Shown one piece after another: positions 22,922 to 34,320 of a DNA stretch of 64,000 bases; positions within the stretch are counted from its first letter, which is position 1; the number at the start of each line of letters is the position of its first letter. The position numbers and the translations under genes are program-made. The stretch comes from Metallyticus violacea (Eukaryota; Arthropoda; Insecta; Mantodea; Metallyticidae). The stretch is from assembly GCA_030762175.1 (NCBI GenBank), contig CM060846.1, positions 303,462,512 through 303,526,511 of the forward strand, given 5' to 3'. The notes beneath the pieces were generated by a model. The model was not told the DNA's origin. It was given only the letters and a program-made list of their open reading frames with translations, and did not search any database.

Positions 22922-23949
22922 CTGCTTCGGAAAGTCTCGACCTGAGAAATAAAAACAGAATCATTTTTACCCACATTTTTATGTTTTCCAACATAGTCAT
23001 CTTTTAACTCTATACACTTAAATCAGTGATATTTTAGCTGGTTTATAATTTTTCCTACGGTGCAAAGTTGGCGTTTCTTGAGCTATAATATCCACATTTG
23101 AAGTAAGTCTCTGTCCAGCGAGCCATTTCTTCAGGTTTGGGAAGAGGCAAAAGTCACTGGTAGCCAAATCTTAGTGTGACAGCAGTTCAAAGTGCATGTC
23201 ATGCAACTTCGCCATTCCAATTGAAAAAAGTGTGCGCCGGTGCATTGTCTAGGTGGAAAAGAATGTGTTCTTTAACAAAGGGACGTTTGGCCATATTGTC
23301 ATCTGCACTGCTCGAGGAATGGTGCATAGGCTCCCCGTTGATTGTTTATGCCGTTTTGCAGGTAGTCCACCAGCACCACAACCCTAGCACCCTAGAAGGC
23401 AGTGGTCGTCGCTTTTCCTGGTGAAGGTTTCTTTGGAGCGCTTTCACACTCTTAAGCCCATTGTTTGGATTGTTTCACCTCTAGCGTGTGAATCCATGTT
23501 TCTTCCACAATGAAAAACGTCGAGGTGCGTCTAAACATGTGCAAGCACTTCTGAGAAATGTTCATTCGGACGCGCTTCTGGTCGACAGTTAGGAAACGCG
23601 GAATCCATCGCGCTTGGGCAAATGCTCATGCAAAATGTTCCAGACACGATCTATTGGGATCTTTGCAATCTCACCAAGCTCACGCACCATTATTCGTCTA
23701 TCCTTTAACATTGCATTGTAGATTTTTGCAATGTTTTCTTCAGTCCTTGCGGTAATTGGACATCTTGAACGTTCGTTGTCAAAAAAATGGAAAAACAACC
23801 GCATTTAAACTTAGTAACCCACGTCTTTACTATAAAAAATTATGTTAGGGAGTCTTTCATAGTAAAAGTCGATTTCTATTTTATCTCGCTAGCGTTAAGC
23901 CTTTTAAAACGAAATATTTTATCACTGCGCGACATTCTATTTTGTCCAT
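22922..23949 (-). pseudogene. mariner transposase relic, near full length
   Basis: A DDE/D mariner of irritans/cecropia-like type, broken by several frameshifts and stops. From the ATG at 23,949 (-) come the N-terminus MDKIECRAVIKYFVLKGLT, then WVTKFK, then the HTH-flanking segment DNERSRCPITARTEENIAKI (about 23,710-23,770). LKDRRIMVRELGEIAKI and ILHEHL follow, then the first catalytic region as EETWIH with SKQW, then LVDYLQNG, HLDNAPAHT, SDFCLFPNLKKWLAGQ and a terminal CIELKDDYV. The family normally encodes about 345 residues, and all its blocks are present in order. The HPPYSPD block is damaged. The sequence just past the 3' end (22,922-22,945) may be the inverted repeat; I did not find a matching 5' repeat. 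The element is dead as read here. Confidence 0.85.
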
Positions 23950-23999
23950 TTTGCTGAAAAAGCCTCAATTTATTTAATTTGATTGCTTATAGCAACCAA

Positions 24000-24776
24000 G
24001 CAAACGAAAGCACGTTAATGAAAATGCCCCGTGCGCCACATAAAGAATCGTACTTGAGAGCAATCTTCACTGCAGAGCCATCTCTGTATTAGGTTGAGAA
24101 CTTTCCAAATCACCCTCCTACTTCTACTGCATATCTTTAAAACCAGTGTGTATCTTCCTTTAGATTTCTTCTTCCTAAGAGATGAAGCTGCCGAAAATTT
24201 TATAAAAATGTTGACTTTTAATTTACATATTTTTGCTCCGTATGTGGCCTCAATTTTTATCCCGACTCGCTGCGACCTGATTTCGAGAGTCCCGGGTGTA
24301 GCCTTCATCTTGTACCGTCTTAGTGCATGTTCGATATTGAAAACTTTGAGAGGGGGTTGGCTGTCCACGTTTCAGAATTTTTTGATAACCCTGGAAGAAA
24401 AGCATTATAATTATCTAACTATATACTAGAAAACGAAATTGATGATGAATACCACAGTGTCTCCTTTTCTCGCCCTCAATGTGCCCAAGTCTCCGAATGA
24501 AATACCTGCATCAACAACAAATGCTTCCAAGGTATTTCATCGGCACTACGATGATCAATTTCACAATTCGCTACCTTCCTCCTGAAAGCTATTGAAGAGT
24601 TGAAGGTAATACAATGCGAAACATCACAGTAAACACGCCTTCGGCGGAAAAAACAAAAAGTTTGTCGTGCTAAAAGAATTTTAATGCTGTATGCAGAAAT
24701 GCTTAATGGTTAAATGTAGCCTGTAAAATTCGTAAAACAAATCGACCCATGTAGTTCACCTCCAAAAATATGCCAT
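24000..24776. other. No supported gene
   Basis: Two opposing open frames over 24,015-24,429 (111-117 codons) overlap each other and have no recognisable domain. Nothing else seen. Confidence 0.3.
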
Positions 24777-25115
24777 AAATAGTAATAATCTCTCTCTATG
24801 ACTCGTCGACCTACCGCGACGACCGCTGCGCCCTCCATCTCCGTCACATGACATCATTAGTAGGGGCAGTATTGCAGGTGGGCATGTAATCAGCACACCG
24901 CATCCCGCCGATCGCCACATCGCCCGCCTTGCGAGATCGAAGATCACAACCTTTCCATCAGACAGCTTCCTAATTGTCCTCTCAAGGCTGGGTGAACCCC
25001 GTTTCAGACCTCCCTTACTCAGAAAAATTCCTAAGCAGATACCAGGAATCGAACCTGAGCCTCCCAGTCAGCAGTGCTAAACACTAGACCAGGGAGGTAA
25101 TCAAATAGTAATAAT
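24777..25115 (-). mobile_element. SINE family D, full length, exact 13-bp TSD
   Basis: The element (24,790-25,102) has a Glu/Asp-tRNA-like head on the minus strand (TCCCTGGTCTAGTGTTTAGC, B box GGTTCGATTCC), a unique body and a 3' end rich in GAGA. The 13-bp duplication AAATAGTAATAAT is perfect at 24,777-24,789 and 25,103-25,115. Its body does not match families A-C and contains a GC-rich stretch (24,805-24,925) unusual here. The exact TSD suggests a fairly recent insertion. Confidence 0.85.
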
Positions 25116-25675
25116 GAATTATGTTAATATACTGAACGAGGATGTTCAGTATGTACTATAGCTGTTGGTCAATTGCATGTTCTAGTGACATATTTACGTA
25201 TTGTGTAAGCGTTGTAGCGATAGGTTCTTGTGTTTTAGTAATTTGTTTTTTTTTTTTGTATAAATTATATCCAAAGTTGTAGCGATCAACCCCCCCCCCC
25301 TCCCCGATTCAAACATACCTCTTGCGCTTGGATGCTGTAAGCAAGTAAGTCTCATAAGGGAACATAGACAGACCATGCAATAATAAAACTGAAATTTAGA
25401 AAGCTGTCACGCAAAATATTTGATATTTCACGTATCGTAGTATCCTTCTTTGCAGGATGAAGAGAGCTACACTTTCTCCTGGCAGGTTATCTACACTTGA
25501 CTTTTCAAGGTGTTCCACAAAATCAGCGAGGAAATAAAGCAGGGAGTTTCGTGTGTGCACCTGGTTCCACAGTCCATAATGCGCCCCATAGCCTACATAG
25601 AGCAACTCCGCCAGGAAATCGATTTTGAGTTAATCTATGGTGAAAAGCCTTCGCGAAAACCATTCCAGCTAAAAC

Positions 25676-26045
25676 TGATGAAATCATTGCATTCCAGTAT
25701 AGGATCTGATTTTCAGACGAGGCAACGTTTCACGTTTCCGGAAAGGTGCACAAGCTCAATGGTCGAATATAGGGAATAGAAAATCTCCACGCGTTACGCT
25801 AGTATTAAAGTGAATTGCTGATAAGGGATACCTGGACATGTTACCGAAGTATGCCTTACCTCGGCTTCCTCAATGGGTAATTTTCCAGCAATACATTGCA
25901 CCATGCCATTACGCGCACGTAGCGAGGACACTTCTGGATCAAATCTTCCCTGACGCTGTGGATTAGGACAGATATCTCTTGGTCATCTAGGCCCCTGGAC
26001 CCAACTTGATTTTTTAACTTTGGAGTGTTGTCATGACTCTAATAT
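25676..26045 (+). pseudogene. Insect-type DDE transposase relic
   Basis: Blocks typical of a transposase class abundant in insects (often annotated as DUF4817-bearing or mariner-like proteins) appear in order across frames. FSDEATFHVSGKV starts at 25,710 with the first catalytic Asp. YLDMLPKYALPRLPQW follows, then FQQYIAPCHYAR (about 25,880), where the expected second Asp of FQQD is Tyr. A shifted RPLDPT...FFNFGV block ends it in place of SPDLTPLDFFLWG. Stops and frameshifts throughout make it inactive. The N-terminal HTH region was not found upstream, and an open frame from 25,510 overlaps in another frame. No inverted repeats were located. Confidence 0.7.
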
Positions 26046-27163
26046 GTCAAAAACCAGTTTGTGGCCACCTGTGGTGCCTCAGTAGCAAAAACACCATTAA
26101 AAACAGTTTGTAATCTTCCTGATTTACGCTGCCAGATTCGTGCACCTTTGGAGAATGTCACTCCTGAAACGCTGTCGAACTTATGAACGGAGATTGAATG
26201 GATTCTACTTAAATGGGAAGTGTTTAGTCATAAAAGGAAATTATGTATATTAAATACAAAATATATCTTGTCATCTGTACAGGGCTAGTGAAAAATTCAA
26301 CGATGATCGTTGTGGTTTGACCTGTGTAGAGTTCCCATTCGGACACACCTACTTATTTTGGCACCTGTTACGTGCAGAGTTTGACTGACCTTATGCCATT
26401 AGCTTTTGCGTCCAGTATAAGGGTATACAATGTTTGCGTGATACGGTTGAATTATCTCAGGTTCGATAAACAAAGATATCTTGAATAACTGGGGGAAAAT
26501 AAAATTCATCATCCGTTTAGTAAAACCTCCATGCGTGACTTTTTTGACTTGCCAACGTAACACTTAAAGTCATAGGATAATACAAGTAACGGATGGGTTT
26601 CCTCTGGCTCAAAGATCTCTCAAAGCTAACATGAGTCCACGTTTGCTGTATTAGCAGCAGTGTTTGCTCTCGCATTTTACCAGACGAACCTTGCGTCTTA
26701 TCAATGCTCGATCATATGCGATCTAATAAACATTAGATTTCTTGTAGCCCTATCATATTTGTCGCCTAACAGCATGTTTGTGTGTATATAGCCCGATTAG
26801 GACTAATTCGCTCAATACAAAAATGTACATGTGTCCGCATGTGTTCTATAGTGAGGCACCTTCTATAAACTTAAACCCTTTTATCTAGCAATGAATGGAA
26901 ATTTCCAGAGAAACCCAGTTTATATGTAAAACTTCCTTGCATGATGAGTAAATTAGTGTAAAGTACATATGTGAACAAGTACGTACTTATTATGCTTTTA
27001 ATTGTAATTTTATGTTTTTAGTAATTTAGAAAAACTCTCCGACATACCGATACTAGTGAAATTACGTCGGGGATGAATGTATTGCCAAACCGCTACATTT
27101 GCCGCCAGCTACCGGTCAAGTACACGCGCAAAGGCTCTGTATAACCTTATAGGCCTTCATGAT
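26046..27163. other. No gene seen
   Basis: Contains a short fragment near 26,070-26,105 that resembles the family A SINE tail (GTGGTGCCTCAGTAGCAAAA). Otherwise unrecognised. Confidence 0.4.
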
Positions 27164-27429
27164 GTAGATAGTGAAACTTTTTGAATAGTGTTTAACACCC
27201 GTTTTTACTACTGAGGCACCGCATACGGTGGACTCTGTTGATACATGAGATAAAAGGATAAACTTGGATTATTTAAGTGTTCCGGGCCCAAGTTTAAAGT
27301 ACCTCCCCGGCATTTGCCATTTATGAGAACTGAGGAAAACCTGGAAAAAACCTCAGTCAGGAAACACAGACCCCTAGCTCACAAATCGACGCCTTAACGA
27401 CCTCGGCCACCCTTTACGGTAGGTAGTGA
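27164..27429 (-). mobile_element. SINE family A with TSD
   Basis: The body is 27,175-27,418 on the minus strand with a complete head (GTGGCCGAGGTCGTTAAGGC). A deletion between head and body removes much of the B box. It is flanked by GTAGATAGTGA (27,164-27,174) and GTAGGTAGTGA (27,419-27,429), an 11-bp duplication with one mismatch. Confidence 0.85.
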
Positions 27430-29657
27430 GATAGTAACAATAGAATTCGGTGAAATAATCAAATAATAAATATTGCCACATGAAAATGCCAAGGATTAAA
27501 ACTGCATGAATCAACACTGGCTACCAAAAATACAAAACCTTTGGCAATTACAATAACAATGATAGCAGGCAAATTGAATAATAAATGCTATTGGTCGTAC
27601 TCACATGGGAATGAAGCAAACCTAACCGAAGAGCTCCGGCTTTGAACCTCGAATATGCTACACACTTCATTTACTGGTCGCTAGTTCGCAGAGCCATGGA
27701 AAACTCTCTTCGCAATCCTGTACAGCGTAACATTTCCATTATCATCCCGCTCTCAGATCTGCACGGTACATTCCATCAATTAGTGTTTGTTTCGCAGAAA
27801 CGAATAAATGCACCACAAGAACCGTAAAATAAAAACATTGTTTGAATTAAGGTGATTTCACATGTGATTGTAATTTGCGGAACCCAAATTGTGAGTTAAA
27901 AGAGGAAGCTGATTCATCTTGTACAAACCTGAGGATTTTGTAGGACCATTTTGAGCATACATATCATAAGGTTAATGTTTCTTTTGTACTCTATGAAATT
28001 CGACTGGTAGAAAACAGAATTTCAGAGAACACGGTTTTCTTCTTCAACCTTGTTCAAAGTCATTATTCACATGCAGCATAAATAACGTGATGGCTGCTGA
28101 GAGCCTTAAATTTGTCGTGTGAATTTTTTTCTAAGGCGGGTTTTATTTTTCAAAATATTTTCAATTTTATTCATGTCATGTGTGTTATTGAATTAATTAA
28201 AACCCAGATAAAATACGACCTGATTTTGTTATGCTGTTAATTTTGCAATTAAAACGAAAATTTAAATAAATTATATATTCTTAAGTGGCACTTGTCTTTA
28301 AAAACCACTGTTGGTCAATTGTGACTTTTTACAGAAAAACGAATGTTACCATTGGATTGGGAGGTAAGTAACTGTGCTATAGCTGGAGTTTGGTGAAGTT
28401 TTGCGTGTCAAACAATCGAAGGTTGACTAAACGGAGCCCTCTTATGAATAACTCCGGTATTTTGCACAAAATAGAATATGACATTTGAATTCGGAGTATG
28501 AGGGGTTCCTTATGAGCGCAGGGCGCTTCTTTCTGGTGTTGCCAAAGATTCTTGGTTATGAGCTTGCACCCATGATATAGTACATCATTCTGTACAGCGA
28601 CAAATACAATAACAGGATATTCGATACCCGAAATATTATTTAGGCATATTTGTGCTTTTATAAACTGTAGAAATTCTCCCGCCTTCGTGAAATTGCTTTG
28701 GAGCATAAGTCACATAAATGTTTAGCTGATATGAAAAAAATGCCCATCTATTAATTAAAGCACTTTTCTGGGTTGTTTTTCTCAAACAGAAAAAGACGTA
28801 TTCTCAAACTATCTTCATAGTGCTGATAATTTTTTTCGGTAATTTAATTGAGGTTAATGAATGTTTGTTGTTAACATTTCGAGATCTAAAGTGTAGAAAT
28901 AATTATGTAATGACAACAAGCATGAGTTTGAAATCTGAATAAAATTACCTCAGAAAAACTATAAGCAGTTATCTTGCCTAATCCCCCTTTTCGCTAAGAT
29001 AATCGCAATGCGAGAACGATGCCATTTTTTGTACTTTTAGTGTAATCATTGAAGTGATTTTGTTACCTGTTTGCTCTTTATGAAAATATACACTAATTTT
29101 ATTAGTTTTTGTTGCAAGCAGAGCCGGTGAAGATCTAAATTAAATAAAATACAACTGAACATTATTATAACAATTACCATTTCTTACTATTTTTGTATCA
29201 GTTATATCATATTTCGTGTTGTGATGAGAACTTCTTTTGGAAGGCGGTGAGATAATCCAATTGAAGTGGAGGTGATACACGGAATGTTATAGTTTTGGTT
29301 CAAGGACTACGTAGATGTCTGTAATTGAATAATTAGAAACAAATGAACATTTGATGTTATAATAACAGTTCATAGTTCATTTATTTATTTTCACAGTAAA
29401 TTTAAAAATAGTTAACAGGATAGTGCATGAGAATAGGTTTCTTACATCCCTAGTCGAATCGAAGCAGAAATTATAGGAACAAAAAAAATTTGTGTAGTAG
29501 GGGAATAGGTTATTAGTTTTTGAGCACCATGCTTTAAAACTATCGATAAGTTCCACTGTGATGCTGTATAAGGTATCAATAAGACAGTACATTTGCTGAA
29601 AGACGCTCGCGTCCAATTATCTGTAAAGTAGATTTCACCTCACTTGCAAAACATTAT

Positions 29658-29692
<35 letters not shown>

Positions 29693-29844
29693 ATGAATGT
29701 ACAGCCATAGCTATTTTCTGCGTGTATTCACTCCTTTCTTAACCGAATGTCTGCCTCATAACTTGATAGAATAATGATAGCGCTTAATAATATATTTACT
29801 GAATAAGCATTGTTCTATTTGCGTCATCATGTTTGGATGTAAAA
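27430..29844. other. No supported gene; long T run
   Basis: A minus-strand open frame at 28,377-28,706 (109 codons) has no recognised domain. A T-homopolymer of about 30 lies at about 29,660-29,689. No repeat family recognised. Confidence 0.4.
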
Positions 29845-30295
29845 TAACAGGTATTGAAGGACATAAAACCCAAAAATCGGTATATGGTGCGCAGTAAATG
29901 CATGTAAAGCAACAGGACCTATCTTACTTGAGAATACCATATATATAGAAATATACAGGAATGGTATACCCGCACCTTTTTTCAACATTGAATGCGATCT
30001 GGGTATTTCCAACAAGAGTTTGCCACCTTGCGTATAGATAATGTCATGGAAATATTTCAACAAGGGATTGTAGCCCACAAGTTATGCTGCTCTGACAGTA
30101 TGTGATTTTTATTTATGGGGGAAGCTGATAAAATAAAGTATATGGAAAAAATTACCATACATTAGAGAAACTGAAGGAAAATTCGGGCGAAATTGAATCA
30201 ATTTTGGAAGATGAACTTATGAGTAAGAGTTTTCTAAAAAGATGCGAAGATTGTATGGATGTAGCACGAAAACATTTTCAATAACTCCTTTCATA
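29845..30295 (+). pseudogene. Insect-type DDE transposase relic (C-terminal)
   Basis: Plus-strand translation gives QKIGIWCAVNACKATGPI, then NTIYIEIYRNG (about 29,870-29,960), then a degraded stretch. LTVCDFYLWGKL (about 30,095-30,130) carries the third catalytic Asp in the family's SPDLTxxDFxLWG setting. The C-terminal helix region ends near FKRCEDCMDVARKHFQ. These match the same class as the relics at 25.7 and 52-53.8 kb. The second Asp block (FQQD) is not readable. Stops interrupt the frame, and the N-terminal half is missing. Confidence 0.65.
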
Positions 30296-30639
30296 AGGTA
30301 CGTGTTTATTTTAATTGTTAATTATAGTTGTAATTGCGAGAACTTGCATCATTTGCGCGGATATTACATCCGCTTCGCCAGAAGTTACCGCTCCCACTGC
30401 CGACCTACCAACTGCCGTAAAACGGGCGACTAATCCATGAAAGTCTCATTAGAATAAGTAGCATGAAGATTCGGTGCTTTGTGCATACGTTGGAGATAAA
30501 TAATACCCTAAAATAACATTTATTCATGCTAGTGTTAAGTGTAAAAATGTTTCTTTTATTCATTAATTGATTTAGTGCTTCATACCTAAATAAATAATTT
30601 GGAGCTTCAAAATTCTAAGGTAATTTGAAAAATACTGGA

Positions 30640-30914
30640 ATTTTTTGAATTGTGTTTAACGCCCGTTTTTACTACTGAGGCACCACAGGCACCACAGGTG
30701 AAAACTGATGATACATGAAATGAAATATTTTTTTTTTAAGGAAGGAAACGTTCCAGGCCCAAGTTAGGGTACCTCCGCGGCATTTGCCAACTATGAGGAC
30801 TTAGGAAAACCTGGAAAAAACCTCAGTCAGGGAGGATGATCCTGGCGGGTTCGGACCCCAGACCTCCCGCTCACGAGACCACGCCTTAACGACCTTGGCC
30901 ACCCATGGCGGTAA
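30640..30914 (-). mobile_element. SINE family A, near full length
   Basis: The complete tRNA-like head on the minus strand (CGCCATGGGTGGCCAAGGTC, B box GGGTCCGAACCC), body and tail are present. A short GGCACCACA direct duplication at about 30,680-30,697 and a T-run expansion are the main differences from other copies. The TSD is not clear. Confidence 0.85.
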
Positions 30915-30949
30915 ATTCTAGAAGTGAAACACAAAATGACGGCATACAT

Positions 30950-31610
30950 TTTTGAAATTATTCTTATTTTTTTTAACATAGTCTTTCTTGACACCAATGC
31001 CCTGTGATGCTCCAGTAGCTACAACGGGCGTTAAACACTATTTAAAAATTGACACCAATGCACTTTGTCCAGCTCCAAAGCCTCTATCCCATCACGAAAG
31101 TCAGATTCTTTCAAGGCCTGCAAAATACATCTCAACTGATGATATAAGTTGTTCATCGGACGATAAGTTCTTTCCACCAAGGAATATTCTCAGTTTAGGA
31201 AACAAATGGAAGCGAGTGGAGCCAAGTTAGGGGAATAAGACTGATGTAGCAGCAACAACAAACGTGCGAGTGTAAGCATTAACTAGATGCAAGATGACTT
31301 CCTTTTTTGATAAAACTGACCTTTTCTTGCATATTTTGCCTTCAATAGGTTGAAAATATGTCCCAGTTATAGATGTTTCAGTGGGAATATAAGCGATTAG
31401 TAGTACACTCTTGATATCCCAGGAAACTGACGCCACAATCTTCCCGCTGATGTCATCACTTGGCTTTGGATAATCGTGATGCTTCCATTGTTTAGACTGC
31501 CGTTTGGTTTCAGGTGTGTAGTAGTGCAGTGTCACGAATAGACACATAAAATCTGAAAACGGGCCAAACTTTGCTGACAGATTTGCACTATGATTTGCTT
31601 TTGATTCTGA
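30950..31610 (-). pseudogene. mariner transposase relic (C-terminal two thirds)
   Basis: From about 31,560 down on the minus strand: YYTPETKRQSKQW, SGKIVASVSWD, then VLLIAYIPTETSITGTYF, a decayed HxDNA block (HLVNAYTRT), PYSPNLAPL, GGKNLSSDEQLISSVEMYFA and DFRDGIEALE. After a nested SINE tail comes KKDYVKKNKN near 30,955-30,985. At least two frameshifts. The N-terminal third is absent. The order matches irritans/cecropia-like mariners. Confidence 0.8.
30988..31061 (+). mobile_element. 48-bp SINE family A tail nested in mariner
   Basis: CCTGTGATGCTCCAGTAG through GGGCGTTAAACACTATTTAA with a short A run (31,001-31,048) is the extreme 3' end of family A. It is bracketed by the perfect 13-bp duplication TTGACACCAATGC (30,988-31,000 and 31,049-31,061). 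The mariner C-terminus resumes on the far side, so the SINE came later. Confidence 0.9.
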
Positions 31611-31653
31611 GTCAGTAGTCGCGGCACACACATCTTTCAAAACAAATTCTTCC

Positions 31654-32900
31654 CTAAAATGCCCAGAACATCAGTAATTTCGGAAAGCGGTTGAACATGA
31701 TGGTTAAGGGTCCCCTAGAGTGTTTGTCATATCTGTATGAATATCTATTGCATGCTTGCTCTTCCTTACGGTGTAGTAATAACCTTACAATGTTCCAAAT
31801 TTGCCACTTTATACGTATACACACATCTGCACTGCAACGACCAGCTGTAGCTATCACGATTCTTGACTAATCCATGTATTACTGCACAAATATTTCAATG
31901 GAAGATGAGAGTTTTGATAACAAAATTTCTTTGGAATTGCTGCTGCAATCTGTTGGTAATTCTGAGAACTTTTCAAATGACTCTCGTAGCTAGTTAAACG
32001 TCTAAGAGATTACTGCAATATAAATGTATACTGTGGCTTGTAATACAAACGAAGTACAACTTCTAAATGAAGTTCAAATATTGACATTCATAGAAATTAC
32101 AGTGGCATTTGTATACTAAAAAGTACATGCGTTGTCATAACTTATCTGTTCTTTCTGTTTAATATGTGAGATACCAAGTGGTATAAGATCTTCGGGAGGA
32201 TGAATGAAATTAATTATAGATAGCTCCTAATTGATGCCGCAGTTCGTATAACTATTAGCATTCCCTGTTACTGGATTGGGGTTAACACCTGGCACTATTA
32301 TCTGGTATTACACCTACAGTTATGTAAGCCGCCGCAGTGATGAACCTGTAAGTTTCTATGAATCTATACAGAAAAAGAAACATGTAATACGACTATTCAA
32401 TCTATTCTCTCAAGAGCACTCAGAGCCATATTACAGGAGTGAAGAAAGTAGGAGAAGAAGCTCTGTTGGCGTTTTCCCACTTCCATGAATTTAGCTATCC
32501 TTATCTTGAGAGTAAAGCGCACCATCTGTTGTCATTTTCGGTCCCCTTATCTTAAGTGGCAAGGCGAAGGGAACTTCCATGGTTTGAAGGGATTACTCCA
32601 GAGATTGTTTTTCTTCCTTGGTGCACTGTAGAAAACAATGCCTTGTCTATGTTGAGAGTTAATCAAGCACTGGACTACTTTAGTAAAGATATTTTCATTT
32701 TATGAAAGTATTGTACGCCACTTGTGAAGGGCTTACTTCCTACACAAAGCATATGTATTTTAACATGAAGTTGAAAGGATGAGTATACCGAATCAGGCTC
32801 TATCCTAGCTCGGCTCCATTTTTATCCCAGTTTTAATTGTAAATATAACTCAATTAGATATTTTAAATAGATAACCTCTTTATGATATTACCTTCTGTTT
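31654..32900. other. No supported gene
   Basis: Short open frames occur on both strands (for example 32,276-32,488 plus and 31,654-31,857 minus). None has a recognised domain, and the mariner reading does not extend into them. Confidence 0.35.
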
Positions 32901-32949
32901 TTGTAATCAAAAGCTTTCTGCTGTAACATTTATTCCAATCGTGACGTTC

Positions 32950-33356
32950 TATACACGGTGTCCCAGAATCGCGTACATTTTTTCAAGCTAGACCCTCTTG
33001 TATTTTCAAGGCATGCATGCCTATAAATATTGTATCTTGCAAGGGTTTAAGAGATGTACAAAATTAGACGTTATGTAAGTACGTTTCATTTCTTTATTTT
33101 TCTCTAAAAGTTTATCATTCCCAAATATCACTATTCTGATCTGCTGAATTTACTGCCAGTTCACGCAAGTAAACCATTTACGCAATGAGAGTCAGACCAT
33201 TTTCAAAGAAAATAAATAGGAAGTATATGTAATACGTTCTCAATATTCGGGTATTCACTGTTGTTAAATCAGCTGCTGCTCTTCCCAACCCTTACAACGT
33301 AATGTGGGTTGCCTATTCCGAAAAATTATACGGCAGGCTCTGGCACACCGTGTATA
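32950..33356. mobile_element. MITE, 403 bp, TA target-site duplication
   Basis: TACACGGTGTCCCAGA at 32,952-32,967 is inverted at 33,339-33,354 (TCTGGCACACCGTGTA) with one mismatch. TA flanks each side (32,950-32,951 and 33,355-33,356). There is no coding capacity. TA duplication and short TIRs place it with Tc1/mariner-superfamily non-autonomous elements; its autonomous partner is not evident in this window. Confidence 0.75.
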
Positions 33357-34007
33357 TGCAGTGCGAGTCGTAAGGGGCGTAACAAAAAGGTTCTTGCCCC
33401 GCAGGTCTGTTCAAATCTCTTTATGTATCATTAGCAAAAATAAAACAACTCCCAACTAACAATATGTGGCAAGCTTAGTCATTGTCCTTTATTAATATTT
33501 TGTATGTGTTCCGTTTTGTTCTAAGCACTGAAACAGGCGTTTACTAAACCTTTGTAAAGTCCGCAAATCACTTCTTGAGTTAGATGTCCGCATCTGGATT
33601 GCAACAAATTCCAAATATATTCTGTAGCATTTAAATCTGGGCATTGTCCATAAACTGCTGCACATGTCTTGATGACCTTTGTTGAAGTATTTCAAGTATG
33701 TTAGGTCTTTCGTTAGAGCCCAAGATGCTTGGGGAACTTAGTGACGTCCTTTAGTGCATTAAAATAAGCAAGAAAAAATGTATTTTTGCAAAACATTTTT
33801 TTTTTCATAGGTTTGTCACAAACTTTTTCTTTGGGTGAGGATACATTCCATCGTCTATTATAAACTTTACATAAAATTTGGGAACTAGTACTGACTGAGT
33901 GGTGGATGGATATGCAGTACGAGTATAAGCATTTTTGGCGATTTGAATTGGTTGAAAATGAATAGGAGTCTGGCCTGTGAACAAGTTAGGTCTCCCGAAG
34001 GAATATC
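33357..34007. other. No gene seen
   Basis: AT-rich. A minus-strand 67-codon frame at 33,492-33,695 has no recognised motif. Confidence 0.4.
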
Positions 34008-34317
34008 ATCAATATAATTGTCGATCCTGGCGGTGTAATGACAGCCATACTTGCCTCCTGAACCTAAGATCGCGGGTTCGATCCCTGCTAGGACCGATGG
34101 ATTTTTTCAGGCGTAAAAATCCTAAGTATGGCTTCCTTCGGTAGGGATGTAAAGCCGTAGGTCCCATATCGTACATTTACGGCACTACAAAGAGCTTTAA
34201 GCATGTAAGCAGAGACCTCTGAGCAAAATTTGTCGACCGTTGAATGAATGGGATGCTGATGACCTGAGATGTTAAAGAGCGTCCTTAAATAAACCAGGTC
34301 AAAAAAATCAATATAAT
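34008..34317 (+). mobile_element. SINE family B, full length with TSD
   Basis: The body is 34,019-34,306 with a tRNA-like head (ATCCTGGCGGTGTAATGACA, B box GGGTTCGATCCC). The conserved body includes CTAAGTATGGCTTCCTTCGG, TCTGAGCAAAATTTGTCG and TGTTAAAGAGCGTCC, with end AAATAAACCAGGTCA and an A run. The duplication ATCAATATAAT is perfect at 34,008-34,018 and 34,307-34,317. Confidence 0.9.
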
Positions 34318-34320
34318 CTC

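Noticed and set aside
24015..24429. Pair of overlapping open frames over 110 codons
   Set aside because: They lie on opposite strands of the same DNA, with no domain, splice or promoter support.
32276..32488. Possible coding exon with an Arg/Ser-rich end
   Set aside because: No acceptor directly upstream, no recognised domain and ordinary composition.
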